A DNA stretch of 6,888 nucleotides. Origin: an uncultured Peptococcaceae bacterium (lineage in GTDB: Bacteria > Bacillota > Peptococcia > Peptococcales > Peptococcaceae). Shown here one piece after another: positions 1-5,986 of the stretch (position 1 is the first letter of the stretch; every line of letters begins with the position of its first letter). Below the pieces are notes generated by a model, which was given only the letters and a program-made list of their open reading frames with translations, ran no database searches and was not told the DNA's origin. The DNA is taken from contig USCP01000105.1 in NCBI GenBank assembly GCA_900553245.1, positions 1 to 6,888 on the forward strand. Direction: 5' to 3'. The position numbers and the translations under genes are program-made.

Positions 1-42
1 CACTGTCAAAATAATTGGAACAAAAGCAATTAAAGCGTACAT
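1..42 (-). CDS. N-terminal fragment of a membrane protein, possibly L-lactate permease
   Basis: Only the first 14 codons are inside the window, read from an ATG at 42-40: MYALIAFVPIILTV. The start is well supported by a GAGGAGGA Shine-Dalgarno sequence five bases upstream (48-55). The peptide is entirely hydrophobic or neutral, as expected for the first segment of an integral membrane protein. Its pattern (short N-terminus, then A-F-x-P-I-x-L-T) resembles what I recall of the beginning of LctP-type L-lactate permeases, but 14 residues cannot establish a family, so the name is a guess. It has its own good promoter (84-111) and a long leader region. The rest of the gene lies beyond base 1. Confidence 0.55.
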   Translation of the reverse strand, partial: MYALIAFVPIILTV

Positions 43-83
43 GTGTGTCCTCCTCTTTCTCTTTAAATTTTTCCCGCCATTCC

Positions 84-111
84 AGTATACAGATAAGAAC
101 GAGGCTGACAA
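84..111 (-). promoter_or_regulatory. Proximal promoter of the gene at 1-42
   Basis: On the minus strand, TTGTCA (111-106) and TATACT (89-84) are separated by 16 bp. Each hexamer differs from the sigma-A consensus at one position. Initiation would fall near 77, giving a leader of about 35 nt that ends in the strong Shine-Dalgarno sequence. This is the best promoter in the 199-bp gap between the metallophosphoesterase gene and this start codon. Prediction is from sequence only. Confidence 0.6.
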
Positions 112-154
112 GTTATTTTCAGATTTTTTCCAAAGAAAAAACTTATAGAAAAGT

Positions 155-182
155 TTTATATATTGTCACATGTTTATGACAA
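155..182 (-). promoter_or_regulatory. Upstream promoter-like site overlapping an inverted repeat
   Basis: On the minus strand, TTGTCA (182-177) and TATAAA (160-155) are 16 bp apart, a second possible promoter for the gene at 1-42. The -35 hexamer is one arm of a perfect 6-bp inverted repeat (TTGTCA at 163-168 on the plus strand, TGACAA at 177-182, 8-bp spacer), so it could be an operator. It sits roughly 95 bp upstream of the start site predicted from the proximal promoter. The regulator is unknown. The arms do not match the usual Crp, Fnr or GntR consensus closely enough to name one. Confidence 0.35.
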
Positions 183-241
183 TTTACTTAAACCAGCTTT
201 TATCACTTTATTAGTTTCTATATTTTCTAATCTATGATTGA

Positions 242-1075
242 TTATTTAATATCAAGAATCACCAATTCCGGACGATTATTTATACGAGGGATTTTATTGT
301 CTACAGCAAACCCGGCACTGAGAACCATATGATACGGATGTTTTTTGCAACGCTTGTAAATGCCTTTGCTATATTTTGGGAACGCCCCTTGCCCCGGTGC
401 AAACACCCCTTTTTTAAAGATACGCCATTGGCCGCCGTGTGTATGCCCACTCAACACCAAATCCTTCTTCAGCCCGTCAAAAAGCACTGTCGGTTCCGGA
501 CGATGACAAAGCACGATGCGATAAGCATCGGTAACACCCGTATCTTCCGAAAGGACTTGTTGTACATCATGAAGCCATTCATTTTCGCTCTTATAGGCGC
601 CTTTATCACGCACCCCGAAAATATCAACCCACGCGTCCTTCACACGAACCATGACGTTACGATTATCTAATACATGAACACCGTAACGGCTACTCATGAT
701 TTCTTTAAGACCTTCAAGATGTGGTTCCCCTTCATCATGATTACCACTAACATAATACACTGGACGCCAGGCGTTGATGTCTTCCACAAAGGTCATAGCT
801 TCTCCGTAGCTGCGACCCGGTTCAAAAAAGTCGCCCACAATACAAACGAGATCCACCTCTTCTTTGCGCACCAAACGCGCTAATGCGCGCCCACTCCAAA
901 TTTCATCGCCTGCATGAAAATCTGTAATGAGCGCAATACGCAAACGCCCTTTTCCTTGCCATGATTCGTCATCAATCGTATAACGTGTCACCTTTGCTTC
1001 GTAACTAACAAGTTCCTTAATTGGAATACTTGTTGCCGCAAGCGTCATACCGGCACAACCCCAGAACCAATTCAT
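242..1075 (-). CDS. Calcineurin-like metallophosphoesterase (YkuE/YaeI-like)
   Basis: A 277-residue protein with the full metal-binding motif set of calcineurin-like phosphoesterases: D-x-H (TDFHAG, about residues 51-56), GDFFEPG (81-87), GNHDEG (111-116), a histidine in LCHRPEP (191) and GHTHGGQ (210-216). The Gly-His-Thr-His-Gly-Gly-Gln form, a PGQGAFPKYSKGIY-type segment and the PRINNRPEL ending place it in the YkuE/YaeI-like subgroup, whose characterised relatives act as membrane-associated phosphohydrolases, including on lipid-linked substrates. The N-terminus has only a short, weakly hydrophobic stretch (residues 2-19), so membrane anchoring is uncertain. The ATG at 1075 is preferred over the adjacent GTG at 1078 because the Shine-Dalgarno sequence is 7 nt from the ATG but only 4 from the GTG. 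It is monocistronic on its upstream side, with its own promoter after the terminator of the glycosyltransferase gene. I see no good terminator after its stop, so some read-through toward 1-42 is possible. The natural substrate cannot be told from sequence. Confidence 0.92.
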   Translation of the reverse strand: MNWFWGCAGMTLAATSIPIKELVSYEAKVTRYTIDDESWQGKGRLRIALITDFHAGDEIWSGRALARLVRKEEVDLVCIVGDFFEPGRSYGEAMTFVEDINAWRPVYYVSGNHDEGEPHLEGLKEIMSSRYGVHVLDNRNVMVRVKDAWVDIFGVRDKGAYKSENEWLHDVQQVLSEDTGVTDAYRIVLCHRPEPTVLFDGLKKDLVLSGHTHGGQWRIFKKGVFAPGQGAFPKYSKGIYKRCKKHPYHMVLSAGFAVDNKIPRINNRPELVILDIK

Positions 1076-1082
1076 CACTGTT

Positions 1083-1089
1083 CCCTCCT
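1083..1089 (-). promoter_or_regulatory. Shine-Dalgarno site deciding the metallophosphoesterase start
   Basis: AGGAGGG on the minus strand precedes two in-frame start codons in tandem, GTG (1078) then ATG (1075). The spacing is 4 nt to GTG and 7 nt to ATG, so the ATG is the more likely start. Confidence 0.75.
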
Positions 1090-1138
1090 ACTATCAGTCC
1101 CCACTTAACGACCTGAGACCGTTATGCTCTTTTTAGAA

Positions 1139-1168
1139 AGTATAGCATTTGCACCGCTCACACGTCAA
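1139..1168 (-). promoter_or_regulatory. Promoter of the metallophosphoesterase gene
   Basis: On the minus strand, TTGACG (1168-1163) and TATACT (1144-1139) are 18 bp apart, with a TG-N extended -10 directly before TATACT. Initiation near 1132 would give a leader of about 57 nt. The site lies just downstream of the terminator of the preceding gene, consistent with an independent transcription unit. Confidence 0.7.
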
Positions 1169-1183
1169 AACCATCATGGGTGC

Positions 1184-1235
1184 AAAAAAAAAAAATGATT
1201 TTCAATGCATCCACTATGTGCATGCATTGAAAATC
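1184..1235 (-). terminator. Strong intrinsic terminator after the glycosyltransferase gene
   Basis: Bases 1197-1210 and 1222-1235 are perfect 14-bp inverted repeats (GATTTTCAATGCAT and its complement). The 11-base loop can add a CAC/GTG mini-stem around a TAT triloop, after one C-C mismatch. In the minus-strand transcript the hairpin is followed by an A and 12 uridines (1195-1184). The stem begins 13 bases after the gene's stop codon. The A-rich end of the coding region (three AAA lysine codons before TAA) could pair with the U tract and extend the stem. A T-rich stretch on the plus-strand side might give weak bidirectional activity, but no plus-strand gene needs it. Confidence 0.92.
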
Positions 1236-1248
1236 TTCAATAATCATT

Positions 1249-2538
1249 TTATTTTTTTTTCATATCGTCAATAGATTTCACAACCGTATGCTCAATCGGC
1301 GTCCATTCTACCTTTTGATACAATGCCGCCACGGCGATCGGCATATAGGTGAACATAAAGAGTGGAAAGGTAAACATCGTTCTGATTTTCATCCAAGTAG
1401 ATGCCGGAATCTTTTTCCATTCGCTCACCGTCGTCACAGCACCCAATAAGAAGAGCATACAATAATAATAGCCAAAGGAAAACAGTACAGCAACAAGACA
1501 AGCACTAAAGAGCGTACTTTGTGTTCCAGCGGCCGCAAATAGCCCGATATAAACGAGCATCCCAAGATTAAAAATCAAGGTTGCAAGCATCACCAAAAGG
1601 GCAGGCGTCAAGTTCATCAGCATATCGAAAGAACCAAAAAATCCGGATTTAAAGCGGAAAAACGTTTTTACCAAATCCACACCATGCTTGCCCAATACCT
1701 GATAAAAGCCTTTTGCCCAACGCATACGTTGATTCCAAGATTGCTTAAAAGTAATTGGCTGCTCATCGTACAACATGGCATTGGCCGCATAACCAATGCG
1801 TTCACCGGTTAAAACTGTTGCTACCGAAAATTCAATATCCTCAGTTAACGAATGATAGTGCCAGCCACCACGTTCCTTGATTAAATCAGCTGCCACTAAA
1901 AAGCCGGTGCCACTGATGGCGCAACTGGTGTGAAGCATGAATCGCGGTTGATTAAGGTATTCTGCTTCACGCAAGAACCACAATCCATATCCGGAAGAAA
2001 TCCAATTTTGTGCATAGTTCTTGGAATTGCGGTAGCTGGTACAAGCACGATACCCTTGGTCATACACCTTATTCATCTCGCTCATATAATTTTCTGTCAG
2101 TAAATTATCCGCATCTAAGATGACAAATGCCTCATAGTCATTGGCAGGATCCGCAAAAATCCTATCAAAAGCAAAATTCAATGCATAGCCTTTTCCGACA
2201 AATTGCTTATTAAAACGTTCAAAGACCGTGCAGCCCAAATCACGACAAATATCAGCGGTATTGTCGGTGCAGTTATCAGCGACCACAAATCCATGAAGCT
2301 GATCCTGCGGATAATCCTGTGCATGAATACTCTTAATCAGCTCCCCAATAACCTTGCTTTCATTTCGCGCTGCAATCAAAACTGCTAACTTATGTGTTTT
2401 CTTGGCAACATAAGACGGGCGTTTTCGACGCAATTTGTTGTAAATCCCTACCGCAAGGTAAAACATCTGGTAGGCATACATAATCGTAAACAATAGCCCG
2501 ATGCTAAAGTTCACGCCATAGATTAACGATGATACCAC
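1249..2538 (-). CDS. Membrane glycosyltransferase, family 2 (processive-synthase type)
   Basis: A 429-residue inner-membrane glycosyltransferase. Numbered from the GTG start, an N-terminal hydrophobic segment (about 4-32) precedes a GT-A domain from about 50. That domain shows AARNES near the nucleotide-binding start, the VADNCTD aspartate (88), the metal-binding DAD (142-144), the TED motif with the likely catalytic aspartate (232-234) and QRMRW, the QxxRW signature (270-274). Several hydrophobic segments follow (about 305-410). TED plus QxxRW is typical of processive enzymes such as cellulose, hyaluronan and poly-N-acetylglucosamine synthases, but also of many uncharacterised relatives. Sugar donor and product cannot be inferred. 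The reading frame is open upstream to a TTG at 2568, but only the GTG at 2538 has a proper Shine-Dalgarno sequence, so the shorter form is annotated. It has its own promoter and terminator, and no other polysaccharide gene (c-di-GMP receptor, deacetylase, export partner) is adjacent. Confidence 0.92.
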   Translation of the reverse strand: MVSSLIYGVNFSIGLLFTIMYAYQMFYLAVGIYNKLRRKRPSYVAKKTHKLAVLIAARNESKVIGELIKSIHAQDYPQDQLHGFVVADNCTDNTADICRDLGCTVFERFNKQFVGKGYALNFAFDRIFADPANDYEAFVILDADNLLTENYMSEMNKVYDQGYRACTSYRNSKNYAQNWISSGYGLWFLREAEYLNQPRFMLHTSCAISGTGFLVAADLIKERGGWHYHSLTEDIEFSVATVLTGERIGYAANAMLYDEQPITFKQSWNQRMRWAKGFYQVLGKHGVDLVKTFFRFKSGFFGSFDMLMNLTPALLVMLATLIFNLGMLVYIGLFAAAGTQSTLFSACLVAVLFSFGYYYCMLFLLGAVTTVSEWKKIPASTWMKIRTMFTFPLFMFTYMPIAVAALYQKVEWTPIEHTVVKSIDDMKKK

Positions 2539-2544
2539 AATGAA

Positions 2545-2551
2545 CCTCCCC
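2545..2551 (-). promoter_or_regulatory. Shine-Dalgarno site deciding the glycosyltransferase start
   Basis: GGGGAGG on the minus strand lies 6 nt before an in-frame GTG (2538-2536). The alternative in-frame TTG ten codons upstream (2568) has no Shine-Dalgarno sequence and would be only about 9 nt from the predicted transcription start, so GTG is preferred. Confidence 0.75.
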
Positions 2552-2583
2552 ACTCGTTCTATTGGCAAAGTACAACTTTACTT

Positions 2584-2612
2584 AGTATAGCTATTTTTAC
2601 ACTTTTTAGCAA
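2584..2612 (-). promoter_or_regulatory. Promoter of the glycosyltransferase gene
   Basis: On the minus strand, TTGCTA (2612-2607) and TATACT (2589-2584) are 17 bp apart. Initiation near 2577 gives a leader of about 38 nt to the GTG at 2538. The -35 element starts directly after the U tract of the preceding terminator, so the two units are packed end to end. Confidence 0.6.
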
Positions 2613-2613
2613 T

Positions 2614-2647
2614 AAAAAACAAGCGTGAGACAATTCTCCCACGCTTG
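2614..2647 (-). terminator. Intrinsic terminator of the nrdD-phosphatase unit
   Basis: CAAGCGTG (2620-2627) and CACGCTTG (2640-2647) form a GC-rich 8-bp stem. The inner bases can add a few pairs (G-U, G-C, A-U). On the minus strand the stem is followed directly by six uridines (2619-2614). It begins 14 bases after the stop codon of the phosphatase gene. Confidence 0.9.
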
Positions 2648-2661
2648 CAATAACCATTCAA

Positions 2662-3468
2662 TTATTTAGAGAGCAGTGCATCTAAATCGCCTTCACCACG
2701 CAAAAACGGTGCAATCACACTGTAAAGTGCTTCATCGCCGCAACATAAGACGGCTGCACGGTCCGGTGTAAAGAGGGGCTCGTCATAGAGCGCATGCATA
2801 CAGCCACCACTCGCTTCCATAATCACACGACTGGCTGCATAATCCCACGGATAAAGGCGATAGCTCACATAAGCGTCTAAGGTTCCTTCAGCAATATGAC
2901 ACATCGCAAGTGCTGCAGAACCGATGGCACGATGACCACGAATTGCTGTACTCATCATATGCAATGGTTTGCCGGCACGACGTGACAAAATATTCATCGT
3001 CGTCAAGCTGGTATCGATAAGCGCATCTTGAAGAGCTTGCGGCACTCGCTTTGGCAAGACACGGTCGTTGGCATAGGCAGGACCACCGACAACAGCATGA
3101 TAACATACATCCGCTGCCACGTCATAAACCACACCAAAAATCGGCGTCATTCCATCATACAACGCCACACAAATTGCAAAATTACGACGGGTAGAAATAA
3201 AATTGGTGGTGCCATCGATTGGATCGACAAACCAGGTCAACCCTCTAACAAGTTCATTTTCCTGTTCCTCTGCAAATACCGTTGCTTTTGGCTCAATGTC
3301 TTCCAAGCCCATTTTCAATTGCTCTTGCACCCAAATATCAAAATCCGTCACAAGGTTTTGATGGTTGTTGTCCTTTCGCTGTACATTCAGTTCAACGTGA
3401 GAAAGGCGCTCTAAAAGCGCCTTTCCTACTGAACGAACCAACGCGATTGTTTGCTTGCACTGGTCCAT
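2662..3468 (-). CDS. Inositol monophosphatase family protein
   Basis: A 268-residue member of the Mg-dependent, Li-sensitive sugar-phosphatase superfamily (IMPase, SuhB, CysQ and relatives). The metal-site motifs are intact: an acidic pair in FAEEQENE (residues 67-68), DPIDGTTNF (82-90, with D82 and D85) and YPWDYAAS (206-213, with D209). LVTDFD near 39-44 and RAIGSAALAMCHIAEGTLDAY near 180-200 are also characteristic. Length is normal for the family. The usual reaction is hydrolysis of inositol phosphate or a related sugar or nucleotide phosphate in the cytosol. Which substrate applies here cannot be read from sequence, and 3'-phosphoadenosine 5'-phosphate or fructose-1,6-bisphosphate are alternatives. 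The ATG has an AGGAG site 6-7 nt upstream that lies almost against the nrdD stop codon. The 11-nt gap to nrdD implies co-transcription and possible translational coupling. The unit ends at a terminator just downstream. Confidence 0.93.
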   Translation of the reverse strand: MDQCKQTIALVRSVGKALLERLSHVELNVQRKDNNHQNLVTDFDIWVQEQLKMGLEDIEPKATVFAEEQENELVRGLTWFVDPIDGTTNFISTRRNFAICVALYDGMTPIFGVVYDVAADVCYHAVVGGPAYANDRVLPKRVPQALQDALIDTSLTTMNILSRRAGKPLHMMSTAIRGHRAIGSAALAMCHIAEGTLDAYVSYRLYPWDYAASRVIMEASGGCMHALYDEPLFTPDRAAVLCCGDEALYSVIAPFLRGEGDLDALLSK

Positions 3469-3479
3469 TGTTCTCTCCT

Positions 3480-5855
3480 TTACGCGTTCACAGCTGTGCG
3501 CACATGCTTCAAAATATTAGAAGCCCCTGCAATTTGCTTGCCATCCGGCAAGACGAGGGTAGGCGCTGCTACAATGCCGAGTTGCTTTGCCAATTCAGGT
3601 TGATCTTCGGCATATACTTGAACATATTGAATACCAGCTTGGTCTAATGCACGAATGGCAATTTGACAATTTGGACAAGTATGAGTGGTAAAGAGCATTG
3701 GCTGTACCACAGTTTGTGCAGGCGCCTGTTGTGCGTCTTCTTCAATTCCTAAATCACCGGCAGTTACCTTCATTACAAAGCAGCTCTTTGAAATATCATA
3801 GAGCTTACGGTCTTTGTATTCTTGGGTCTTCCCATCATTCCAGTTTTGAACCGGACGATAATAACCAGTGATACGGCTATAAACTTCGGTCTTATTGCCA
3901 CAATGTGGACAAACAAATTGTTCACCATTCAAATACCCGTGGTCCTTACATACAGAGTAAGTTGGAGACAAGGTATAATATGGCAATTCGTAGTTTTCCG
4001 CAATCTTACGAACAAGATTTGCCGCAGCCTTCCAATCAGGCAACTTTTCACCCAAGAACGCATGGAAAACCGTTCCAGAGGTATAGAGGGTTTGCAATTG
4101 ATCTTGAATATCCAGTGCAGAGAAAATGTCTTCGGTATAATCAACCGGCAAGTGAGAGCTGTTGGTATAGTATGGGGTATCGCCCTCTTTGGCAGCAGTG
4201 ACGATATCCGGATAACGCTTGCGGTCATGCTTTGCAAAGCGATAGGTGGTGGATTCAGCCGGAGTTGCTTCCAAATTATAGAGGTCACCGTACTCTTCTT
4301 GATAGTCAGAGAGACGGTCTCTCATATGGGTCAATACGTCTTTTGCAAATTTTTGAGTTTCTTGGTGGGTCAAATCCTTGCGCAACCAATTTGCATTAAG
4401 ACCCACTTCATTCATCCCAATCAACCCAATGGTAGAGAAGTGACTGTCAAAACTACCAAGATAACGCTTGGTGTAAGGATAAAGCCCGGCATCTAACAGG
4501 TTGGAAATAACGGTACGTTTAATCTTCAAAGAACGTGCCGCAATATCCATCATATGGTCGAGACGTTCATAGAAGTCTGCTTCATCCTTTGCCAAATATG
4601 CAATACGTGGCAAGTTGATGGTTACAACACCAACAGATCCGGTGCTTTCCCCACTTCCGAAGAAACCACCACTCTTCTTACGAAGTTCACGCAAATCGAG
4701 GCGCAAACGGCAACACATACTACGCACATCGCTTGGTTCCATATCGCTGTTAATATAGTTAGAAAAATATGGGGTACCGTATTTTGCAGTCATTTCAAAC
4801 AAAAGACGGTTGTTTTCATTATCAGACCAATCAAAGTCCTTAGTAATAGAATAAGTTGGAATTGGGTATTGGAAACCACGGCCTTGTGCGTCCCCATCAA
4901 TCATAATTTCGATGAAGGCCTTGTTGACCATATCCATTTCCTTTTGGCAATCGCCATAAGTGAAATCCATGTCCTTACCACCAACAATGGCAGGCATGTT
5001 CTTTAAGTCTTCCGGCACGGTCCAGTCCAAGGTAATGTTAGAAAACGGCGCTTGAGTGCCCCATCTGCTTGGAGTGTTCACACCGTAGATAAAACTTTCA
5101 ATGCATTTTTTTGCTTGATCATAGGTCAAGTTATCCACCTTAATGAACGGTGCAAGATAAGTGTCGAAAGAAGAAAAGGCTTGTGCACCAGCCCATTCAT
5201 TTTGCATAATCCCAAGAAAGTTAACCATTTGATTGCACAAGGTCGCCAAGTGTTTCGCCGGCGCAGAGGTAATTTTGCCAGGAATCCCACCCAAGCCTTC
5301 TTGAATGAGTTGCTTTAAACTCCAGCCAGCACAATAGCCAGTTAACATAGATAAGTCGTGGAGATGAATATCGGCATTTCTATGCGCTTCGGCAATTTCC
5401 TTATCATAAATTTCGCTCAACCAATAGTTTGCGGTAATCGCGCCGGAATTGGAAAGAATTAAACCGCCCACAGAATAGGTTACGGTAGAGTTTTCTTTTA
5501 CACGCCAGTCTTCAACATTCACATAGCTGTCTACCAACGCCTTGTAATCCAAGATGGTATTGGATACGTTACGAACGGTTTCATGCTGCTTTCTGTACAA
5601 AATATACGCCTTTGCAACATCAGCATAGCCGCTTTGACTCAAGATGCTTTCTACGCTATCTTGAATGTCTTCTACGCTAATCAAGTGATCTTTCACCTTT
5701 GGTTCAAAATCAGCGGTCACACGCAACCCCAACAAATCGATAACATCTTGAGTATAGTCTCTTTGGCAAGCATCAAAGGCCTTTTTAATGGCATCGGTAA
5801 TCTTATTCAACCCAAACGCTACAATACTGTTATCGCGTTTAATCACTTGATACAT
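3480..5855 (-). CDS. nrdD: Anaerobic ribonucleoside-triphosphate reductase with C-terminal glutaredoxin-like domain
   Basis: A 791-residue class III ribonucleotide reductase, which makes dNTPs from NTPs without oxygen using a glycyl radical. Residues 3-92 are an ATP cone, the allosteric activity-control domain. The catalytic barrel follows, with C175 in GYCAGWSL and the Cys pair 381-382 in MCCRLRL, one of which is the likely thiyl-radical residue. A zinc site is formed by C636, H639, C649 and C652 (SVCKDHGYL, VCPHCG). The radical site is G664 in SRITGYYRP, about 127 residues before the end, whereas in classic enzymes it lies close to the C-terminus. The extra tail is an A/Q-rich linker (about 704-718) followed by a redoxin-like domain (719-791) that starts MLFTTHTCPNC, with CPNC at 727-730 and a probable cis-proline at P765 (AAPTLVLPDG). 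This suggests built-in thiol delivery. The ATG at 5855 has a moderate AGAGG site about 10 nt upstream. The gene has its own promoter and two NrdR-like boxes upstream, and it shares a transcript with the phosphatase gene downstream. Confidence 0.97.
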   Translation of the reverse strand: MYQVIKRDNSIVAFGLNKITDAIKKAFDACQRDYTQDVIDLLGLRVTADFEPKVKDHLISVEDIQDSVESILSQSGYADVAKAYILYRKQHETVRNVSNTILDYKALVDSYVNVEDWRVKENSTVTYSVGGLILSNSGAITANYWLSEIYDKEIAEAHRNADIHLHDLSMLTGYCAGWSLKQLIQEGLGGIPGKITSAPAKHLATLCNQMVNFLGIMQNEWAGAQAFSSFDTYLAPFIKVDNLTYDQAKKCIESFIYGVNTPSRWGTQAPFSNITLDWTVPEDLKNMPAIVGGKDMDFTYGDCQKEMDMVNKAFIEIMIDGDAQGRGFQYPIPTYSITKDFDWSDNENNRLLFEMTAKYGTPYFSNYINSDMEPSDVRSMCCRLRLDLRELRKKSGGFFGSGESTGSVGVVTINLPRIAYLAKDEADFYERLDHMMDIAARSLKIKRTVISNLLDAGLYPYTKRYLGSFDSHFSTIGLIGMNEVGLNANWLRKDLTHQETQKFAKDVLTHMRDRLSDYQEEYGDLYNLEATPAESTTYRFAKHDRKRYPDIVTAAKEGDTPYYTNSSHLPVDYTEDIFSALDIQDQLQTLYTSGTVFHAFLGEKLPDWKAAANLVRKIAENYELPYYTLSPTYSVCKDHGYLNGEQFVCPHCGNKTEVYSRITGYYRPVQNWNDGKTQEYKDRKLYDISKSCFVMKVTAGDLGIEEDAQQAPAQTVVQPMLFTTHTCPNCQIAIRALDQAGIQYVQVYAEDQPELAKQLGIVAAPTLVLPDGKQIAGASNILKHVRTAVNA

Positions 5856-5903
5856 GAATAATCGTCCTCTCTTTCAAAATCACATCGTCATTTCATTCGT
5901 CTT

Positions 5904-5932
5904 ATCATAGCAAACAAAAACAGGACTGTCAA
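5904..5932 (-). promoter_or_regulatory. Promoter of nrdD, overlapping a terminator hairpin
   Basis: On the minus strand, a perfect TTGACA (5932-5927) and TATGAT (5909-5904) are 17 bp apart, the best promoter match in the window. Initiation near 5897 gives a leader of about 42 nt. The -35 hexamer is made of the loop and the first bases of the descending arm of the terminator hairpin at 5916-5940, and the spacer contains the U tract. Confidence 0.78.
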
Positions 5933-5940
5933 CAGTCCTG
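5916..5940 (-). terminator. Intrinsic terminator between nrdG and nrdD
   Basis: CAGGACTG (5921-5928) and CAGTCCTG (5933-5940) form a perfect 8-bp stem with a 4-base loop. On the minus strand it is followed by UUUUUGUUU (5920-5912). It should end or reduce transcripts from nrdG 45 bases after the nrdG stop codon, leaving nrdD to its own promoter. Confidence 0.82.
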
Positions 5941-5955
5941 CACTATATATTGTAA
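5940..5955. promoter_or_regulatory. NrdR box, promoter-proximal copy
   Basis: Sixteen bases starting GCACTATATATTGT match the published NrdR-box consensus acaCwAtATaTwGtgt at all of its central positions (CwAtATaTwGt) and differ only at the outermost bases. It lies 7 bp upstream of the -35 element of nrdD. NrdR is the ATP/dATP-sensing zinc-finger and ATP-cone repressor of ribonucleotide reductase genes. Its gene is not in this window. Confidence 0.8.
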
Positions 5956-5970
5956 AATATGACAACAAGA

Positions 5971-5986
5971 GCACTATATACCATAC
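5971..5986. promoter_or_regulatory. NrdR box, distal and partly degenerate copy
   Basis: GCACTATATACCATAC shares its first ten bases with the proximal box, but its right half is degenerate. The two boxes start 31 bp apart (15-bp gap), about three helical turns, which is the arrangement known for paired NrdR boxes. The last base is also the last base of the nrdG stop codon. Confidence 0.7.

Noticed and set aside
183..241. Terminator after the metallophosphoesterase gene
   Set aside because: Only weak A/T-rich pairings (such as ATTAG with CTAAT) occur and no stable hairpin with a U tract is visible, so none is annotated.
329..883. Two plus-strand open frames opposite the metallophosphoesterase gene
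   Set aside because: The minus-strand protein has complete catalytic motifs across the same stretch, while the plus-strand translations have cysteine- and histidine-scattered, non-domain-like sequence.
2539..2568. Ten-codon N-terminal extension of the glycosyltransferase from a TTG at 2568
   Set aside because: No Shine-Dalgarno sequence precedes it, whereas an excellent one lies 6 nt before the GTG at 2538.
3822..4496. Plus-strand open frame of 224 codons inside nrdD
   Set aside because: It is antisense to the conserved core of nrdD, has no convincing start signal and shows no recognisable domain. It is an open-frame shadow of a long gene.
4554..5006. Plus-strand open frame of 150 codons inside nrdD
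   Set aside because: Antisense to strongly conserved NrdD sequence, with no Shine-Dalgarno sequence or recognisable motif. Treated as a shadow.
5948..5967. Second possible nrdD promoter on the minus strand (TTGTTG and TATAGT, about 15 bp apart)
   Set aside because: Short spacing and a poor -35 make it far weaker than the TTGACA/TATGAT pair. It mostly reflects the AT-rich NrdR box.
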